A stretch of DNA of 64,000 nt from Bradyrhizobium sp. CCGE-LA001 (GCF_000296215.2 NZ_CP013949.1:7371501-7435500); one strand, 5' to 3'. Positions 43,350 to 52,580 are shown, counted from the stretch's first letter. A program made the numbers and translations. Notes: a model not told the origin generated them from the sequence alone.

Positions 43350-43604
43350 ATGAGTATCCTTACTGTCACGGCAAAGGGACAGGTCACGCTCCGGAAGGAT
43401 CTCCTGGAACACCTCGGTGTACATCCGGGCGACAAGATCTCGATAGAAAAACTTCCAGGGGGACGAGTTGAGGTGAAGGCCGCTCGGCCGACCGGAAAGA
43501 TTTCGGATGCCTTCGGCTTCCTGAAAGGAAAAACGAACGATCGATCACTGTCGATCGAGGAAATGAACGAAGTCATTGCTGATGGCTGGGCCGGTAAGCG
43601 ATGA
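43350..43604 (+). CDS. vapB: AbrB/VapB-type antitoxin
   Basis: An 84-residue protein with an N-terminal AbrB swapped-hairpin DNA-binding domain at about 1-45 (MSILTVTAKGQVTLRKDLLE, then LGVHPGDKISIEKLPGGRVEV) and a C-terminal tail (GFLKGKTNDRSLSIEEMNEV) that would wrap around and inhibit the PIN toxin. GAGGCTCC lies before ATG 43350. It overlaps the toxin gene by 4 bases, the usual vapBC arrangement. A perfect inverted repeat lies just upstream. Confidence 0.9.
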   Translation: MSILTVTAKGQVTLRKDLLEHLGVHPGDKISIEKLPGGRVEVKAARPTGKISDAFGFLKGKTNDRSLSIEEMNEVIADGWAGKR

Positions 43605-44005
43605 AGATAACACCTGACACCAATGTCCTGGTGCGGGTTCTGGTCGGAGATCATGCCGAACAGAGCAAGGTGGCCGAAGCCCTTCTCAAGAAGGCAGATC
43701 TCATAGCTATTTCGATCCCCGCATTGTGCGAGCTGACCTGGGTTCTCTCTCGAGGCTACAAGACTTCGGCTGCCAATATCTCGGCTTCGATCCGGCACTT
43801 GATCAATGCCTCCAATACGGTTGTTGACCGGCCCGCGGTCGAGGCCGGATTGGCGTTCCTCGATGCCGGGGGTGATTTCGCCGATGGTGTCATCGCTCAT
43901 GAGGGCAATTGGCTTGGAGCCGATACCTTCGTTTCTTTCGACAAAAGGGCCGTGAAACTGGTCGAGGCAAGCGGCGGATTGGCGCGGTTGGCCGGCGGCA
44001 CATGA
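43601..44005 (+). CDS. vapC: PIN-domain toxin (VapC)
   Basis: A 134-residue PIN-domain RNase. Acidic active-site residues appear as D6 in TPDTNVLVR, E44 in ALCELTWVL, D95 in GGDFADGVIA and D114 in SFDKRAVKL, the expected quartet for Mg2+-dependent RNA cleavage. VapC toxins cut tRNA or rRNA and stop translation when VapB is degraded. It is translationally coupled to vapB (ATGA). The length is normal and all four acidic positions are kept, so it is probably active. Confidence 0.9.
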   Translation: MKITPDTNVLVRVLVGDHAEQSKVAEALLKKADLIAISIPALCELTWVLSRGYKTSAANISASIRHLINASNTVVDRPAVEAGLAFLDAGGDFADGVIAHEGNWLGADTFVSFDKRAVKLVEASGGLARLAGGT

Positions 44006-44063
44006 CGCAAGGATAATTCGTCGATACACTCAGCAGGTCGTTGATGAGCGGCGGACGGTTTTC

Positions 44064-44879
44064 ATGTTTCGACTCCTGCTGACGGCTTTTACGTTTCTCG
44101 GCTCGCTGGCCGCACCTGTTCTCGCCCAGCAGCCACCACAGCGCAGCGAATGCCTGGCGATGGCGAACGCGGCGCCCCGCGCGATGCCAGTCGCGTTCCG
44201 GCAGGCCGCCGCGGCCCCCGGGGTCGAGATCACCTATGCCGGCCATTCCACCTATTTCATCGACACGCCCGGCGGCCTGCGCATCGCCACCGACTATAGC
44301 GGCGCCTATCAGGTCGGCCGGCTCCCCGACGTCGTCACCATGAACCGGGCCCACAGCACCCATTACACACTATTCCCGGACAAGCGCATTCCCCATGTGC
44401 TGCATGGCTGGAGCGAGGACGGCAAGCCGGCCATCGTGTCGACCCGCGTCAGCGACACCATCATCCGCAACGTCACCACCGACATCCGCCGCTATTTCGG
44501 CGACGATGCCGGTAGCGACATGATCCGTGACGGCAACTCGATCTTCATCTTCGAGGTCGCCGGCCTCTGCATCGGGCATCTCGGCCATCTCCACCACAAG
44601 CTGGACGACAGCCATTTCGCCCAGATCGGGCGGCTCGACATCGTGATGGTGCCGATCGACGGCACCTACACCATGTCGCTGGGCGGCATCTCCGAGATCA
44701 CCAAGCGGCTGCGCGCCTCCGTGGTGCTGCCGATGCATCGCTTCGCCACGCCGCTCGACGATTTCATGCGCCGGATCGGACAGGACTTCGAGATCGACCG
44801 CCGCTCGGAGCGCTCGTTCCGGATGTCGCGGGATGCGCTGCCGTCGCAGCCCACCGTGATCATCCTTGACGGGGTCTGA
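44064..44879 (+). CDS. Secreted MBL-fold (metallo-beta-lactamase-like) protein with altered metal motif
   Basis: A 271-residue exported protein. A signal peptide covers about residues 1-21 (LLLTAFTFLGSLAAPVLAQ). An MBL-fold domain follows, starting at GVEITYAGHSTYFIDTPGGL (H61) and ending with ASVVLPMHRFATP. The usual HxHxDH metal motif is changed: the matching segment reads MNRAHSTH with H97 and H100, so the first His is Arg and the Asp is Thr. Later histidines occur in IGHLGHLHHKL. It resembles UlaG-type hydrolases in fold but may bind only one metal or none. The substrate is unknown. It stands alone on the plus strand after vapC. Confidence 0.75.
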   Translation: MFRLLLTAFTFLGSLAAPVLAQQPPQRSECLAMANAAPRAMPVAFRQAAAAPGVEITYAGHSTYFIDTPGGLRIATDYSGAYQVGRLPDVVTMNRAHSTHYTLFPDKRIPHVLHGWSEDGKPAIVSTRVSDTIIRNVTTDIRRYFGDDAGSDMIRDGNSIFIFEVAGLCIGHLGHLHHKLDDSHFAQIGRLDIVMVPIDGTYTMSLGGISEITKRLRASVVLPMHRFATPLDDFMRRIGQDFEIDRRSERSFRMSRDALPSQPTVIILDGV

Positions 44880-44944
44880 GACGCAATTTTTTCCAAGTCT
44901 GCCGAAGCCCGCTCGTGCTGATCTCACCGCAAGAGGAGATCACC

Positions 44945-45466
44945 ATGGTGGACTTTGCCAGATTGCTGCACGCGGACGGACCAAACCCAGAGCATGCAGC
45001 GGCGCTCCAATTGTATGGCCGCTTCGTCGGGGACTGGGATGCCGAGATCACCGCTCACGGCCCCGATGGAACGAGGCACACGGCGCCCGGCGAGATCCAT
45101 TTCGGCTGGGTGCTGCAGGGACGCGCCGTGCAGGACGTCTGGATTATCCCCCGGCCCGCGGGCACGCCGGCCTTTCCGATCGCCGGCAATTGGTACGGCA
45201 CGACGTTGCGGGTCTATGACCCCACCATCGCCGCGTGGCGGATTTCCTGGTTCGATCCCGGCCGGAGCCTGTTCCGCCAGCAGATCGGCCGTCCGCGGGG
45301 CGATGACATCGTGCAGGAAGGCACGACCGAGACGGGCGAACTGACGCGCTGGAGCTTTACGGAGATCACCGGCGATTCCTTCCATTGGCTTGGGGAGATC
45401 AAGCCTGCGACGGCCGCGGACTGGCGGCTGATGGTCGATGTGAGGGCAAAGCGGCGCAAGGGCTGA
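44945..45466 (+). CDS. Hypothetical protein, calycin-like or lipocalin-like
   Basis: A 173-residue soluble protein of unknown function. Its body is beta-rich (GDWDAEITAHGPDG, IHFGWVLQGRAVQDVWIIP, YGTTLRVYDPTIAAWRISWF, WSFTEITGDSFHWLGEI) and looks like a lipocalin or THAP4-type calycin barrel that could bind a small hydrophobic ligand. This is a fold impression, not an identified family. ATG 44945 has GAGGAG upstream; an earlier in-frame start at 44915 adds ten residues without a better ribosome site. It precedes an amidohydrolase gene by 112 bases on the same strand and may be co-transcribed with it. Confidence 0.72.
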   Translation: MVDFARLLHADGPNPEHAAALQLYGRFVGDWDAEITAHGPDGTRHTAPGEIHFGWVLQGRAVQDVWIIPRPAGTPAFPIAGNWYGTTLRVYDPTIAAWRISWFDPGRSLFRQQIGRPRGDDIVQEGTTETGELTRWSFTEITGDSFHWLGEIKPATAADWRLMVDVRAKRRKG

Positions 45467-45578
45467 CGACAGCGTCGCTGTGCTCGCGATGACGGGTGCG
45501 GTTGCACGGCGCGCGCTGCTGCATGACGACGTGAGGTGCTAGGCTCCCCACACAAAAACAATGAGGGAGCGAACGTCG

Positions 45579-46631
45579 ATGGCTGCAAGCGGGTTGCCCG
45601 CCAATACGAGCGGGCTGTTTGTCGAGCCGCGCGAGGACTGGCTCGCGCTGCACCAGGAGGAGATCATCGATCCGTCACGGCCGATCGTCGATCCTCATCA
45701 CCATCTCTGGAATCGCGGGCACCGCTATCTGATCGAGGAGATGGCGGCCGATATCGCGACCGGCCATAACGTCATTGCCACCGTCTATGTCGATTGCCGC
45801 TCGATGTACCGCGCGCACGGGCCGGAGGCGTTCCGGCCCGTGGGAGAGGTCGAGTTCGCCAACGGCGTCGCCGCGATGAGCGCGAGCGGTGCTTACGGCA
45901 AGGCCGCGATCTGCGCCGGCATCGTCAGCCACGCCAATCTGCTGCTGGGCGACGCCGCCAAGCCGGTGCTGGAAGCGGAGATCGCGGCCGGCAATGGCCG
46001 CTTCCGCGGCATCAGGCATTCCTCGGCCTGGGACGAGGACCCCGTCGTCGCCGGCATGTATGCGAACAGGCCGAAGGGATTGTTGCGGGATCCGGCCTTC
46101 CGCAAGGGCTTTGCGTGCCTCGCGCCGCTCAACCTCAGCTTCGACGCCTGGCTGTTCCACCCGCAGATCGGCGAACTGACAGAACTGGCCCGCGCCTTCC
46201 CCGACACCAGGATCGTGCTCGACCATTGCGGCGGCCCCGCCGGCGTCGGCCGCTTCGCAGGACGGCGCGAGGAGGTGTTTGCGCAATGGCGCGCCTCGAT
46301 CCAGGACATCGCCAAATGCGAGAACGTGGTGGTGAAGCTCGGCGGGCTCGCCATGTGCCTGCTCGGCTATGACTTCCATTTGCGCGAGAGGCCGCCATCC
46401 TCAGAGGAACTCGCTGCCGCCTGGCGGCCCTATGTCGAAACCTGCATCGAGGCATTCGGCACCAAGCGCGCGATGTTTGAGAGCAACTTCCCGCCGGACA
46501 AGGGCCAGTGCAGCTACCAGGTGATCTTCAACGCCTTCAAGCGCATCGCATCGCCTCTGAGCGAGGCCGAGAAGACCGCGCTGTTCTCGCAGACTGCGAT
46601 CGACGTCTATCGGCTCGAACTGCCGTCATGA
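45579..46631 (+). CDS. Amidohydrolase-2 family hydrolase (TIM barrel)
   Basis: A 350-residue hydrolase of the lactonase/decarboxylase branch of amidohydrolase-2. It has D38-P-H40-H-H42 on strand 1 (VDPHHHLW), RIVLDHCGGP in the middle and MFESNFPPDK near the C terminus, the pattern of sugar-lactonase and 2-pyrone-type carboxylate hydrolases. Compared with the pair at 4922-7115, which use DCDxH and TDYPHW, it is only distantly related. ATG 45579 has GAGGGAG about 8 bases upstream; an ATG at 45561 lacks this spacing. A hairpin terminator follows 3 bases after the stop codon. The substrate is not known. Confidence 0.85.
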   Translation: MAASGLPANTSGLFVEPREDWLALHQEEIIDPSRPIVDPHHHLWNRGHRYLIEEMAADIATGHNVIATVYVDCRSMYRAHGPEAFRPVGEVEFANGVAAMSASGAYGKAAICAGIVSHANLLLGDAAKPVLEAEIAAGNGRFRGIRHSSAWDEDPVVAGMYANRPKGLLRDPAFRKGFACLAPLNLSFDAWLFHPQIGELTELARAFPDTRIVLDHCGGPAGVGRFAGRREEVFAQWRASIQDIAKCENVVVKLGGLAMCLLGYDFHLRERPPSSEELAAAWRPYVETCIEAFGTKRAMFESNFPPDKGQCSYQVIFNAFKRIASPLSEAEKTALFSQTAIDVYRLELPS

Positions 46632-46634
46632 CGA

Positions 46635-46669
46635 GAAGAGGGGCCGGGATGTTATCCCGACCCCTCTTC
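46635..46669. terminator. Hairpin terminator between convergent genes
   Basis: GAAGAGGGGCCGGGAT pairs with ATCCCGACCCCTCTTC across a GTT loop: 16-bp arms with a single C/A mismatch. It lies 3 bases after the amidohydrolase stop and 41 bases before the end of the cupin gene, so it can serve both strands. There is no strong U-run on either side. Confidence 0.7.
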
Positions 46670-46710
46670 CGTCGTAGCCGCTGGGAAGCGTCCTTGAAAC
46701 GTTGAGAGCT

Positions 46711-47241
46711 CTAGCCCGCGCCCATCAGCGAGGCCGGACGGCGCTCGCCACCGAAGGCGAAGATCTTCTTGAGCTTGTTGACGACGCGGATCAGGAAACC
46801 GATCATCACGGGATTGGTCTTGCGGCAGAACGCGATCTTCTTGACGTGGCCTTCGACATGCCATTTGGCATGCGCGCCGTCGCGGAAGAAGATGACGTCT
46901 CCGGGGCCGTAGCGCTTCGGCGGCATGCCGTCGCTTTCGAGCACGATCGATCCTTCCATGATCATGATCGTCTCGTCGATATCGTAGTACCAGTTGAAGC
47001 GCCCTTCGGTGCATTGCCAGATGATGGTCTGGGCGGTGCCGTCGGCGCTGGTCGACAGGACGCGCGAGCGCGAGACCGGATTACCCTCGATGACCCAGGA
47101 CGGCTCGATCGGCCGAAGTTCGAGATCGACATTGGAACTACCGACTTCAATCAATGCGCGCGACATCTGCTTCCTCGGGAAATGATATTTGCGGCCGAGC
47201 CGGGCCGGGATTGTTTCGAAAGATATTGGGACGCTAGTCAT
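46711..47241 (-). CDS. Cupin-domain protein (DUF861/cupin_3-like)
   Basis: A 176-residue protein with a single cupin barrel at about residues 60-150. Conserved parts are FNWYYDIDETIMIMEGSIVL (cupin motif 1 region) and RYGPGDVIFFRDGAHAKWHV (motif 2), typical of the ureidoglycine-aminohydrolase/EutQ-like cupins. The C-terminal 25 residues (VNKLKKIFAFGGERRPAS) are basic. Metal ligands are incomplete: the region has E and H but not the full HxH set, so a non-enzymatic or unusual binding role is possible. There is no strong ribosome-binding site before ATG 47241. Confidence 0.75.
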   Translation of the reverse strand: MTSVPISFETIPARLGRKYHFPRKQMSRALIEVGSSNVDLELRPIEPSWVIEGNPVSRSRVLSTSADGTAQTIIWQCTEGRFNWYYDIDETIMIMEGSIVLESDGMPPKRYGPGDVIFFRDGAHAKWHVEGHVKKIAFCRKTNPVMIGFLIRVVNKLKKIFAFGGERRPASLMGAG

Positions 47242-47558
47242 CCGTTTTTAATTCTTTCTTACATCGACTTCGAGAATCGGTCGGAAGCGACACGTGCTCA
47301 CGGTTAACGTCGCAATTCCCTTGCAAATCCGCGTACATGCCCGGTCTTTTTCCCGGGTGCGACAAAATGCGCGAAGGCACGGACGGAGCCCATGCCTCTA
47401 CGCTCCAGAGTCTGGTCGTCACTCCGGCGGCGCGCTCGTGTTGCTCCGGCGCGGGATGCGCGCGGGAGTTCTTCAAGGACCGGCGCAAGACTAATGGCCG
47501 GTGAATGGGCCACGGAATATGTCGCGCCGCGTTCACCTCCTCAGAAGGGAGGTACGCG
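47242..47558. other. Gap between the cupin and aminopeptidase genes
   Basis: I see no recognisable gene. A 100-codon minus-strand open frame (47234-47536, GTG start next to GAGGAG) fits between its neighbours, but its translation (basic, Ser/Pro-rich, no known pattern) looks like chance coding. A weak hairpin CCCGG-TCTTTTTC-CCGGG is at about 47340-47356. Confidence 0.5.
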
Positions 47559-48815
47559 CTACTTCACCCACTCGCCCTTGCGGAACACCGGCACCTTGCT
47601 GCCGTCGGCGAGAATGCCGTCGATGTCGGTCTCGGCCGAACCGATCATCCAGTCGATGTGGATCAGGCTCTGGTTGCCGCCCTGCGCGGCGATCTGCTGC
47701 GGCGTGAGCTGCGCGCCGTTGACGAAGCATTTCGAGTAGCACTGGCCGAGCGCGATGTGCGAGGCCGCGTTCTCGTCGAACAGGGTGTTGTAGAACAACA
47801 ACCCGCTCTGCGAGATCGGTGAGGAATGCGGCACCAGCGCCACCTCGCCGAGGCGGCGCGCGCCCTCGTCGGTGTCGAGCACTTTGTTCAGCACCTCCGA
47901 ACCACGCGACGCCTTTGCGTCGACGATCTTGCCGTCCTCGAAGCGCACCGCGATGTTGTCGATCAACGTGCCCTGGTAGGACAGCGGCTTCGAGCTCACG
48001 ACGTGACCGTAGACCCGGCGGCAATGCGGCGTGGTGAAGACCTCTTCGGTCGGGATGTTGGCGTTGCAGCTGATGCCATTCTTGGAGAGCGAGGCGCCGC
48101 CCTCCCATTCGTGGCCGTCGGCAAGACCGATGGTGAGATCGGTGCCGGGTCCCGAATATTGCAACGCGCGAAAACGCTGGCCGTTGAGCCAGTTGGTGCG
48201 CTCGCGCAGCACCGCATTGTGGCTCGCCCAATTGGCCATCGCATCTTCGCGGTCGACCCGGGACGCCGCGAAGATCGCGTCCGCGAGCTTGCCGATCGCG
48301 ACGTCTTCCGGCTCGTTCGGAAACACCTGCTTGGCCCAGGACGGGCTCGGATAGGCGATGATATTCCAGTTGGTGTCGAAATTGACGATTTTCTCGAGCG
48401 CCGGCTGATAGGCCATGGAATTGGCCTTGCTGGCGCGCGCCACCTTGGAAGGATCCTCGCCGGACAACAGCATCGGGTTGTCGCCGACGATGGCGAGCCG
48501 TGCGGTGTTGTCCGAAAAGGCCTTGGCCATGCCCTCGTACAGCCAACCGGCGGCACGGTCGAAGCTGTCATCGTGGCCGTGACGGTAGCGCGCCAGCGTC
48601 ATCTCCTCGTCCGACAGGATCGGCGTCACGATGCCGGCGCCGGCCTTGTAGGCGTGCACGGCGATCCGCCGCACCAGCGGCAGCGCGATCGCAGGCGCCG
48701 TCAGAAGCAGATCCTGTCCCGGCCGCAAGCCCAGGCCCACCTTCACCGCCACCTCGGCCAGCCGGTCGAGTTTTGCGGGATCGATGGGAGTAGCGGAATT
48801 GCGGTGATCGGTCAT
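47559..48815 (-). CDS. M29-family aminopeptidase (AmpS/AmpT type)
   Basis: A 418-residue cytoplasmic metalloaminopeptidase. The two-metal site of the M29 family is visible: E in NIPTEEVFTTPH, E in RRLGEVALVPHSSPIS, H in NAASHIALGQCY, and the HxD pair in SLIHIDWMIGS. The start DRLAEVAVKVGLGLRPGQDL is typical of the family. It removes N-terminal residues from peptides using Co or Zn ions. AGAGGGACC lies before ATG 48815. The lyase gene ends 113 bases upstream on the same strand; there is no functional link I can argue beyond proximity. Confidence 0.92.
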   Translation of the reverse strand: MTDHRNSATPIDPAKLDRLAEVAVKVGLGLRPGQDLLLTAPAIALPLVRRIAVHAYKAGAGIVTPILSDEEMTLARYRHGHDDSFDRAAGWLYEGMAKAFSDNTARLAIVGDNPMLLSGEDPSKVARASKANSMAYQPALEKIVNFDTNWNIIAYPSPSWAKQVFPNEPEDVAIGKLADAIFAASRVDREDAMANWASHNAVLRERTNWLNGQRFRALQYSGPGTDLTIGLADGHEWEGGASLSKNGISCNANIPTEEVFTTPHCRRVYGHVVSSKPLSYQGTLIDNIAVRFEDGKIVDAKASRGSEVLNKVLDTDEGARRLGEVALVPHSSPISQSGLLFYNTLFDENAASHIALGQCYSKCFVNGAQLTPQQIAAQGGNQSLIHIDWMIGSAETDIDGILADGSKVPVFRKGEWVK

Positions 48816-48928
48816 GCGGGTCCCTCTGCCGGAAGTCTCTCGTTCAATCTAAGTCTAGCATCGCGAGGCGCAAGTGCGCGAGCACCTTGCGAGACCGACA
48901 AGATACGCAGTTTCGCGCATATTGGTTT

Positions 48929-50290
48929 TCAACGCGTTGCCGATTTCAGCACCCGGTCGACCATGGCGGGCGCAAGGCCGAGGTAATTTTTCGGTGAGGT
49001 GAGCGCCTCGATTGCGACGCGGTCGATGCGGCTCAAGACGCGGGAGTCGGAGGCGAGCGCATCCGCCAGGCTCAAGCCTTTGTCATTGGCGAGCCGGCAG
49101 GCGTCATAGACCACGTCATGCGCTTCCTGCCGCCCGATCTGCGGCGCCAACCCCATCATGACCGCTTCCGCAACGATCAGGCCGCGGCTGACGGCGAGAT
49201 TGTCGTTCATCTTCGCCTCGTCCACGACGAGGCCCGCGAGTGCGAACTTCGCCTGGTGCAGCGCGCCGGCCGTCAGCACGAAGCTTTCGGGGATCGCCAT
49301 CCATTCGGCGTGCCAGGGACCGGTGGCGCGCTCGAAATCCTGCACCATGGCATCGAGCATCAGGCCTGCGTGCTGGCGCACCGCCTTGGACGCCGCGAGC
49401 ATCAATTCGGAGGAGATCGGGTTGCGCTTCTGCGGCATGGTCGAAGAGGCGCCGCGGCCTTTGACGAAGGGCTCATAGACTTCCGCGAACTCGGTCGAGG
49501 CCATGATCATGATATCGAGCGCGATCTTGCCGAGCGAACCGGTGACGAGCGCCAGGAAGTTCACGGCCTCGGCAAAGCCGTCGCGCGCGACGTGCCAGGT
49601 CGAGGCGGGAACGCCGAGCTTCAATTCGGCGCACAGAGCCTCCTGCACCTCGAATCCCTTGTCGCCGAGCGAGGCCAGCGTGCCGGCGGCGCCCGCAAAC
49701 TGACCGACCAGGACGCGTGGCTTCAATTGCGCCAGACGCTCGGCATGGCGATCGAACATCGCGAGCCAGATCGCGGTCTTGTAGCCAAACGTCACCGGCA
49801 GCGCCTGCTGGAGATGGGTGCGGCCCGCCATCGGCGTGTCGCGGTATCGCTTCGACAGATCGGCCAGAATGCGGCGGAGCTCGGCAATGTCCCTTTCGAC
49901 GATCGCGAGCGCGGCACGCAGCTGCAGGACCACGGCGGTGTCCATGATGTCCTGCGTGGTCGCACCCCAGTGCACATAGCGGCCGGCCTCGCCGCATTGC
50001 TTCACCATCTGATGCACCAGGGGCAGAATCGGATAGCCGACGATGTCGGTCTCCTGCCGCAACAGCTCGAAATCGAGCGTGGCGACATTGGTCCGCGCCG
50101 CGATCCGGTCGGCGGCGTCCTGCGGGATCACGCCGCATCTGGCCTCCGCCTTCGCCAGCGCCACCTCGACCTCGGCATAGCGTGCCACCAGCGCGACATC
50201 GGAGAACACCTCCCGCATCTCGGGCGTGCCGAAGGCGTCGCGGAAAAGCATGGAGTCGATCACGGTGGTGGAGGCGGGAAAAGCGGGCAT
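48929..50290 (-). CDS. Fumarase/aspartase-superfamily lyase (PcaB- or PurB-like)
   Basis: A 453-residue lyase/cycloisomerase. The superfamily signature GASSTMPQKRNP is at 280-291 and the catalytic-region GRTHLQQA (H159) is present. It begins with LFRDAFGTPEMREVFSD and has VHWGATTQDIMDTAVVLQLR, the pattern of 3-carboxy-cis,cis-muconate cycloisomerase-like and adenylosuccinate lyase-like proteins. Since beta-ketoadipate pathway genes are absent here, the exact reaction (cycloisomerase or lyase) cannot be fixed from context. The length suits PcaB. ATG 50290 has GAAGAAA upstream. The remaining 293 bases to the regulator start hold no recognisable gene. Confidence 0.85.
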   Translation of the reverse strand: MPAFPASTTVIDSMLFRDAFGTPEMREVFSDVALVARYAEVEVALAKAEARCGVIPQDAADRIAARTNVATLDFELLRQETDIVGYPILPLVHQMVKQCGEAGRYVHWGATTQDIMDTAVVLQLRAALAIVERDIAELRRILADLSKRYRDTPMAGRTHLQQALPVTFGYKTAIWLAMFDRHAERLAQLKPRVLVGQFAGAAGTLASLGDKGFEVQEALCAELKLGVPASTWHVARDGFAEAVNFLALVTGSLGKIALDIMIMASTEFAEVYEPFVKGRGASSTMPQKRNPISSELMLAASKAVRQHAGLMLDAMVQDFERATGPWHAEWMAIPESFVLTAGALHQAKFALAGLVVDEAKMNDNLAVSRGLIVAEAVMMGLAPQIGRQEAHDVVYDACRLANDKGLSLADALASDSRVLSRIDRVAIEALTSPKNYLGLAPAMVDRVLKSATR

Positions 50291-50583
50291 GGCGTTTCTT
50301 CGTGGTTGATGTGTGCGCTTGAAGGCAGCTTACGCAGGCCGCGCTGTTCGGCAATGCACAAAGGCATTCCCCGGTCATTCCGGGGGCGCCGAAGCAGGCC
50401 CGGAAGACCAGACAGAGCCCAAAGCCACCTTGTTTGAGGCCCTCTTCCCGTCCCAACAGCGTGACCTCGATCACGCAATCGTGGTGAACCGGATTGACCG
50501 TTCGGCGGACTTACATACTTCGAGTCGAAGTCCATTTGAATTTTGTCATTGCCTGCTGTCTTTCTGAGCCCAGAGTTTTCGAC

Positions 50584-52143
50584 GTGCAGTTTATGTTCCA
50601 GGACCATCTTCTCGACACCGACCGGCGCGAGCTGAGCCGCGAGCAGGTTCCCATTGCCGTGGAACCGCAGGTTTTCGATCTGGTCGTCCATCTCATGGAA
50701 AATCGCGACCGGGTGGTCAGCAAGGATGAGCTGATCGACAAGATCTGGCACGGCCGCAGCGTGTCGGAATCCACGCTGACCAGCCGGATCAACGCGGCGC
50801 GCAAGGCGATCGGCGACAACGGGGCCAACCAGGCGTTAATCCGCACCATCGCGCGCAAGGGCTTTCGCTTTGTCGGCGACGTCGAGGCAAAGCGCGGGGC
50901 GGTCGCGCCGGAACCCGGCCTTGCGGCGCAGACGCCGCAGACCACGCTCGCCCTGCCTGACCGGCCCGCGATCGCGGTGCTGCCCTTCACCAATATGAGC
51001 GGCGACCGCGAGCAGGACTATTTCTCCGACGGCATCAGCGAGGACATCATCACCGCGCTGTCGAAGCTGCGCTGGTTCTTCGTCGTCGCGCGCAATTCCT
51101 CCTTCGTCTACAAGGGCCGCGCCGTGCACCTCCACGAGGTCGCGCGCGAGCTCGGCGTGCGCTACGTGGTCGAAGGCAGCGTGCGACGCAGCGGTGAGCG
51201 GCTGCGCATCTCGGCCCAGCTCAACGACGTCTCGACCGGCAGCCATCTCTGGGCCGAGCGCTACGATCGCGAGCTCGCCGACATCTTCGCCGTGCAGGAC
51301 GAGATCACGGAGGCGATCGTCGCCGCGATCGAGCCGCAGCTTTATGCCGCCGAGAGCTTTCGCGCCCAACGCAAGCCGCCGGGCAGCCTGGACGCCTGGG
51401 ACCTCGTGATGCGCGCCTTGTCGCATCACTGGCGCAGCACGCGCGAGGACAATGCCGCCGCGCAACGGCTGCTCGAACAGGCCGTCGCGATCGATCCCAG
51501 CTATGGCAAGGCGCTCGGCCTGCTCGCAACCAGCCATATCTTCGGCGCCCATATGGGCTGGGCCGACATGCCCGCGACCATCCCGATCGCCGAACGCGCG
51601 GCACTGGCCGCGGTGGAGGCCGATCGCGACGATGCCTGGGCCCATCACGGTCTCGCCTATACCTATCTGTTCCGCCGCCGTTTCGAGGATGCACTGGCGG
51701 AGTTCGAGCTGGCCCTGAGCCTCAATCCGAATTTCGCGATGGCGCACGCCTTCTATGGCGTGACGCTGTGCTATGCGGGACGCTGGCAGGACGGCGATGC
51801 TGCCGCGCGCCGAGCGCTGCGACTCAGTCCACGCGATCCGCTCGCGGCGATCTATTGTGGCGTTGCGGCCTATGCCCGCTTCGTCGGCCGCGACTACGAA
51901 GGCGCCATGCAGATGGCGCGCGAATCGCTCCGGCAACGCGGCGATTTCGTCGGCGCGCATCGCGTGCTGACGGCCGCCGCCGGCATGTCGGGAAATTCGG
52001 CGCTTGCCGCGTCCGCCCTGGAAGGCCTGCGCCGCGCCCAACCCGGCATTTCGCTCGCCTGGATCACCCGCGAGCTGCCGATGCTGCGAGACGAGGACCG
52101 CGCGCACTATCTGGAGGGATTGCGGCGCGCGGGGATGCGGTAG
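50584..52143 (+). CDS. Winged-helix / TolB-like / TPR regulator (CadC-like), copy 1
   Basis: A 519-residue one-component regulator. The N-terminal OmpR/CadC winged helix is about 1-100 (QVFDLVVHLMENRDRVVSKD, then LTSRINAARKAIGDNG, RTIARKGFRFVGDV). The middle is TolB/adenylate-cyclase-associated-like (IAVLPFTNMSGDREQDYFSD, SHLWAERYDRELADIFAVQD) at about 135-265, and the C-terminal half carries tetratricopeptide repeats at about 290-515. There is no transmembrane helix. Start GTG 50584 was chosen by alignment to the paralogue at 53589, which also starts GTG. It ends 14 bases before the convergent GFA gene. It probably senses a ligand or partner protein through the TPR part. Confidence 0.87.
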   Translation: MQFMFQDHLLDTDRRELSREQVPIAVEPQVFDLVVHLMENRDRVVSKDELIDKIWHGRSVSESTLTSRINAARKAIGDNGANQALIRTIARKGFRFVGDVEAKRGAVAPEPGLAAQTPQTTLALPDRPAIAVLPFTNMSGDREQDYFSDGISEDIITALSKLRWFFVVARNSSFVYKGRAVHLHEVARELGVRYVVEGSVRRSGERLRISAQLNDVSTGSHLWAERYDRELADIFAVQDEITEAIVAAIEPQLYAAESFRAQRKPPGSLDAWDLVMRALSHHWRSTREDNAAAQRLLEQAVAIDPSYGKALGLLATSHIFGAHMGWADMPATIPIAERAALAAVEADRDDAWAHHGLAYTYLFRRRFEDALAEFELALSLNPNFAMAHAFYGVTLCYAGRWQDGDAAARRALRLSPRDPLAAIYCGVAAYARFVGRDYEGAMQMARESLRQRGDFVGAHRVLTAAAGMSGNSALAASALEGLRRAQPGISLAWITRELPMLRDEDRAHYLEGLRRAGMR

Positions 52144-52157
52144 GAAAGAGCCGTGCC

Positions 52158-52580
52158 CTACTCCTGCATCATCTCGCCGCTGCCGCCGAACTCTGCGGGG
52201 AAATCCTTCAGCTTGGGCAGGCCGTCGCGCATCGGCAGCACCGTCTCGGCGTAGTTGACGTGGACGCCGGGCGTGAATGCGAGCGTGGGAATGGTGGCGG
52301 TGAAGACGTCCACCAGACCGAGCGGCGGATGGTTGGTCATGAGATGACCGCCGCACTTCTTGCAGAACTTGCGCTGGCTCAGCGGCGTCTTGGCGAAGGT
52401 CTCGACATTCTGGGCGCCTTCGGTGATACGCACGGCCTCGGGCTTCCAGAGGCTGAAGGCGTTCACCGGCCCGCCCGACCATGAGCGGCAGGAGCGGCAA
52501 TGGCAATAGCCCATCGCCTCCGGCGCGCCAGTGACCTCGACGGTGACCGCGCCGCAGAAGCAGTTTCCGACATGTTTCAT
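52158..52580 (-). CDS. GFA / CENP-V-type zinc protein
   Basis: A 140-residue protein of the glutathione-dependent formaldehyde-activating (GFA) fold. Zinc cysteines are C7 and C9 (NCFCGAV), C26, C28 and C31 (YCHCRSC), and C73 and C76 (KFCKKCGGHL), the classical pattern. GFA proteins were proposed to join formaldehyde to glutathione, though this activity is disputed for some members. It lies 85 bases downstream of the mddA-like gene on the same strand, so the pair may be one operon handling C1 and sulfur compounds. Confidence 0.85.
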   Translation of the reverse strand: MKHVGNCFCGAVTVEVTGAPEAMGYCHCRSCRSWSGGPVNAFSLWKPEAVRITEGAQNVETFAKTPLSQRKFCKKCGGHLMTNHPPLGLVDVFTATIPTLAFTPGVHVNYAETVLPMRDGLPKLKDFPAEFGGSGEMMQE

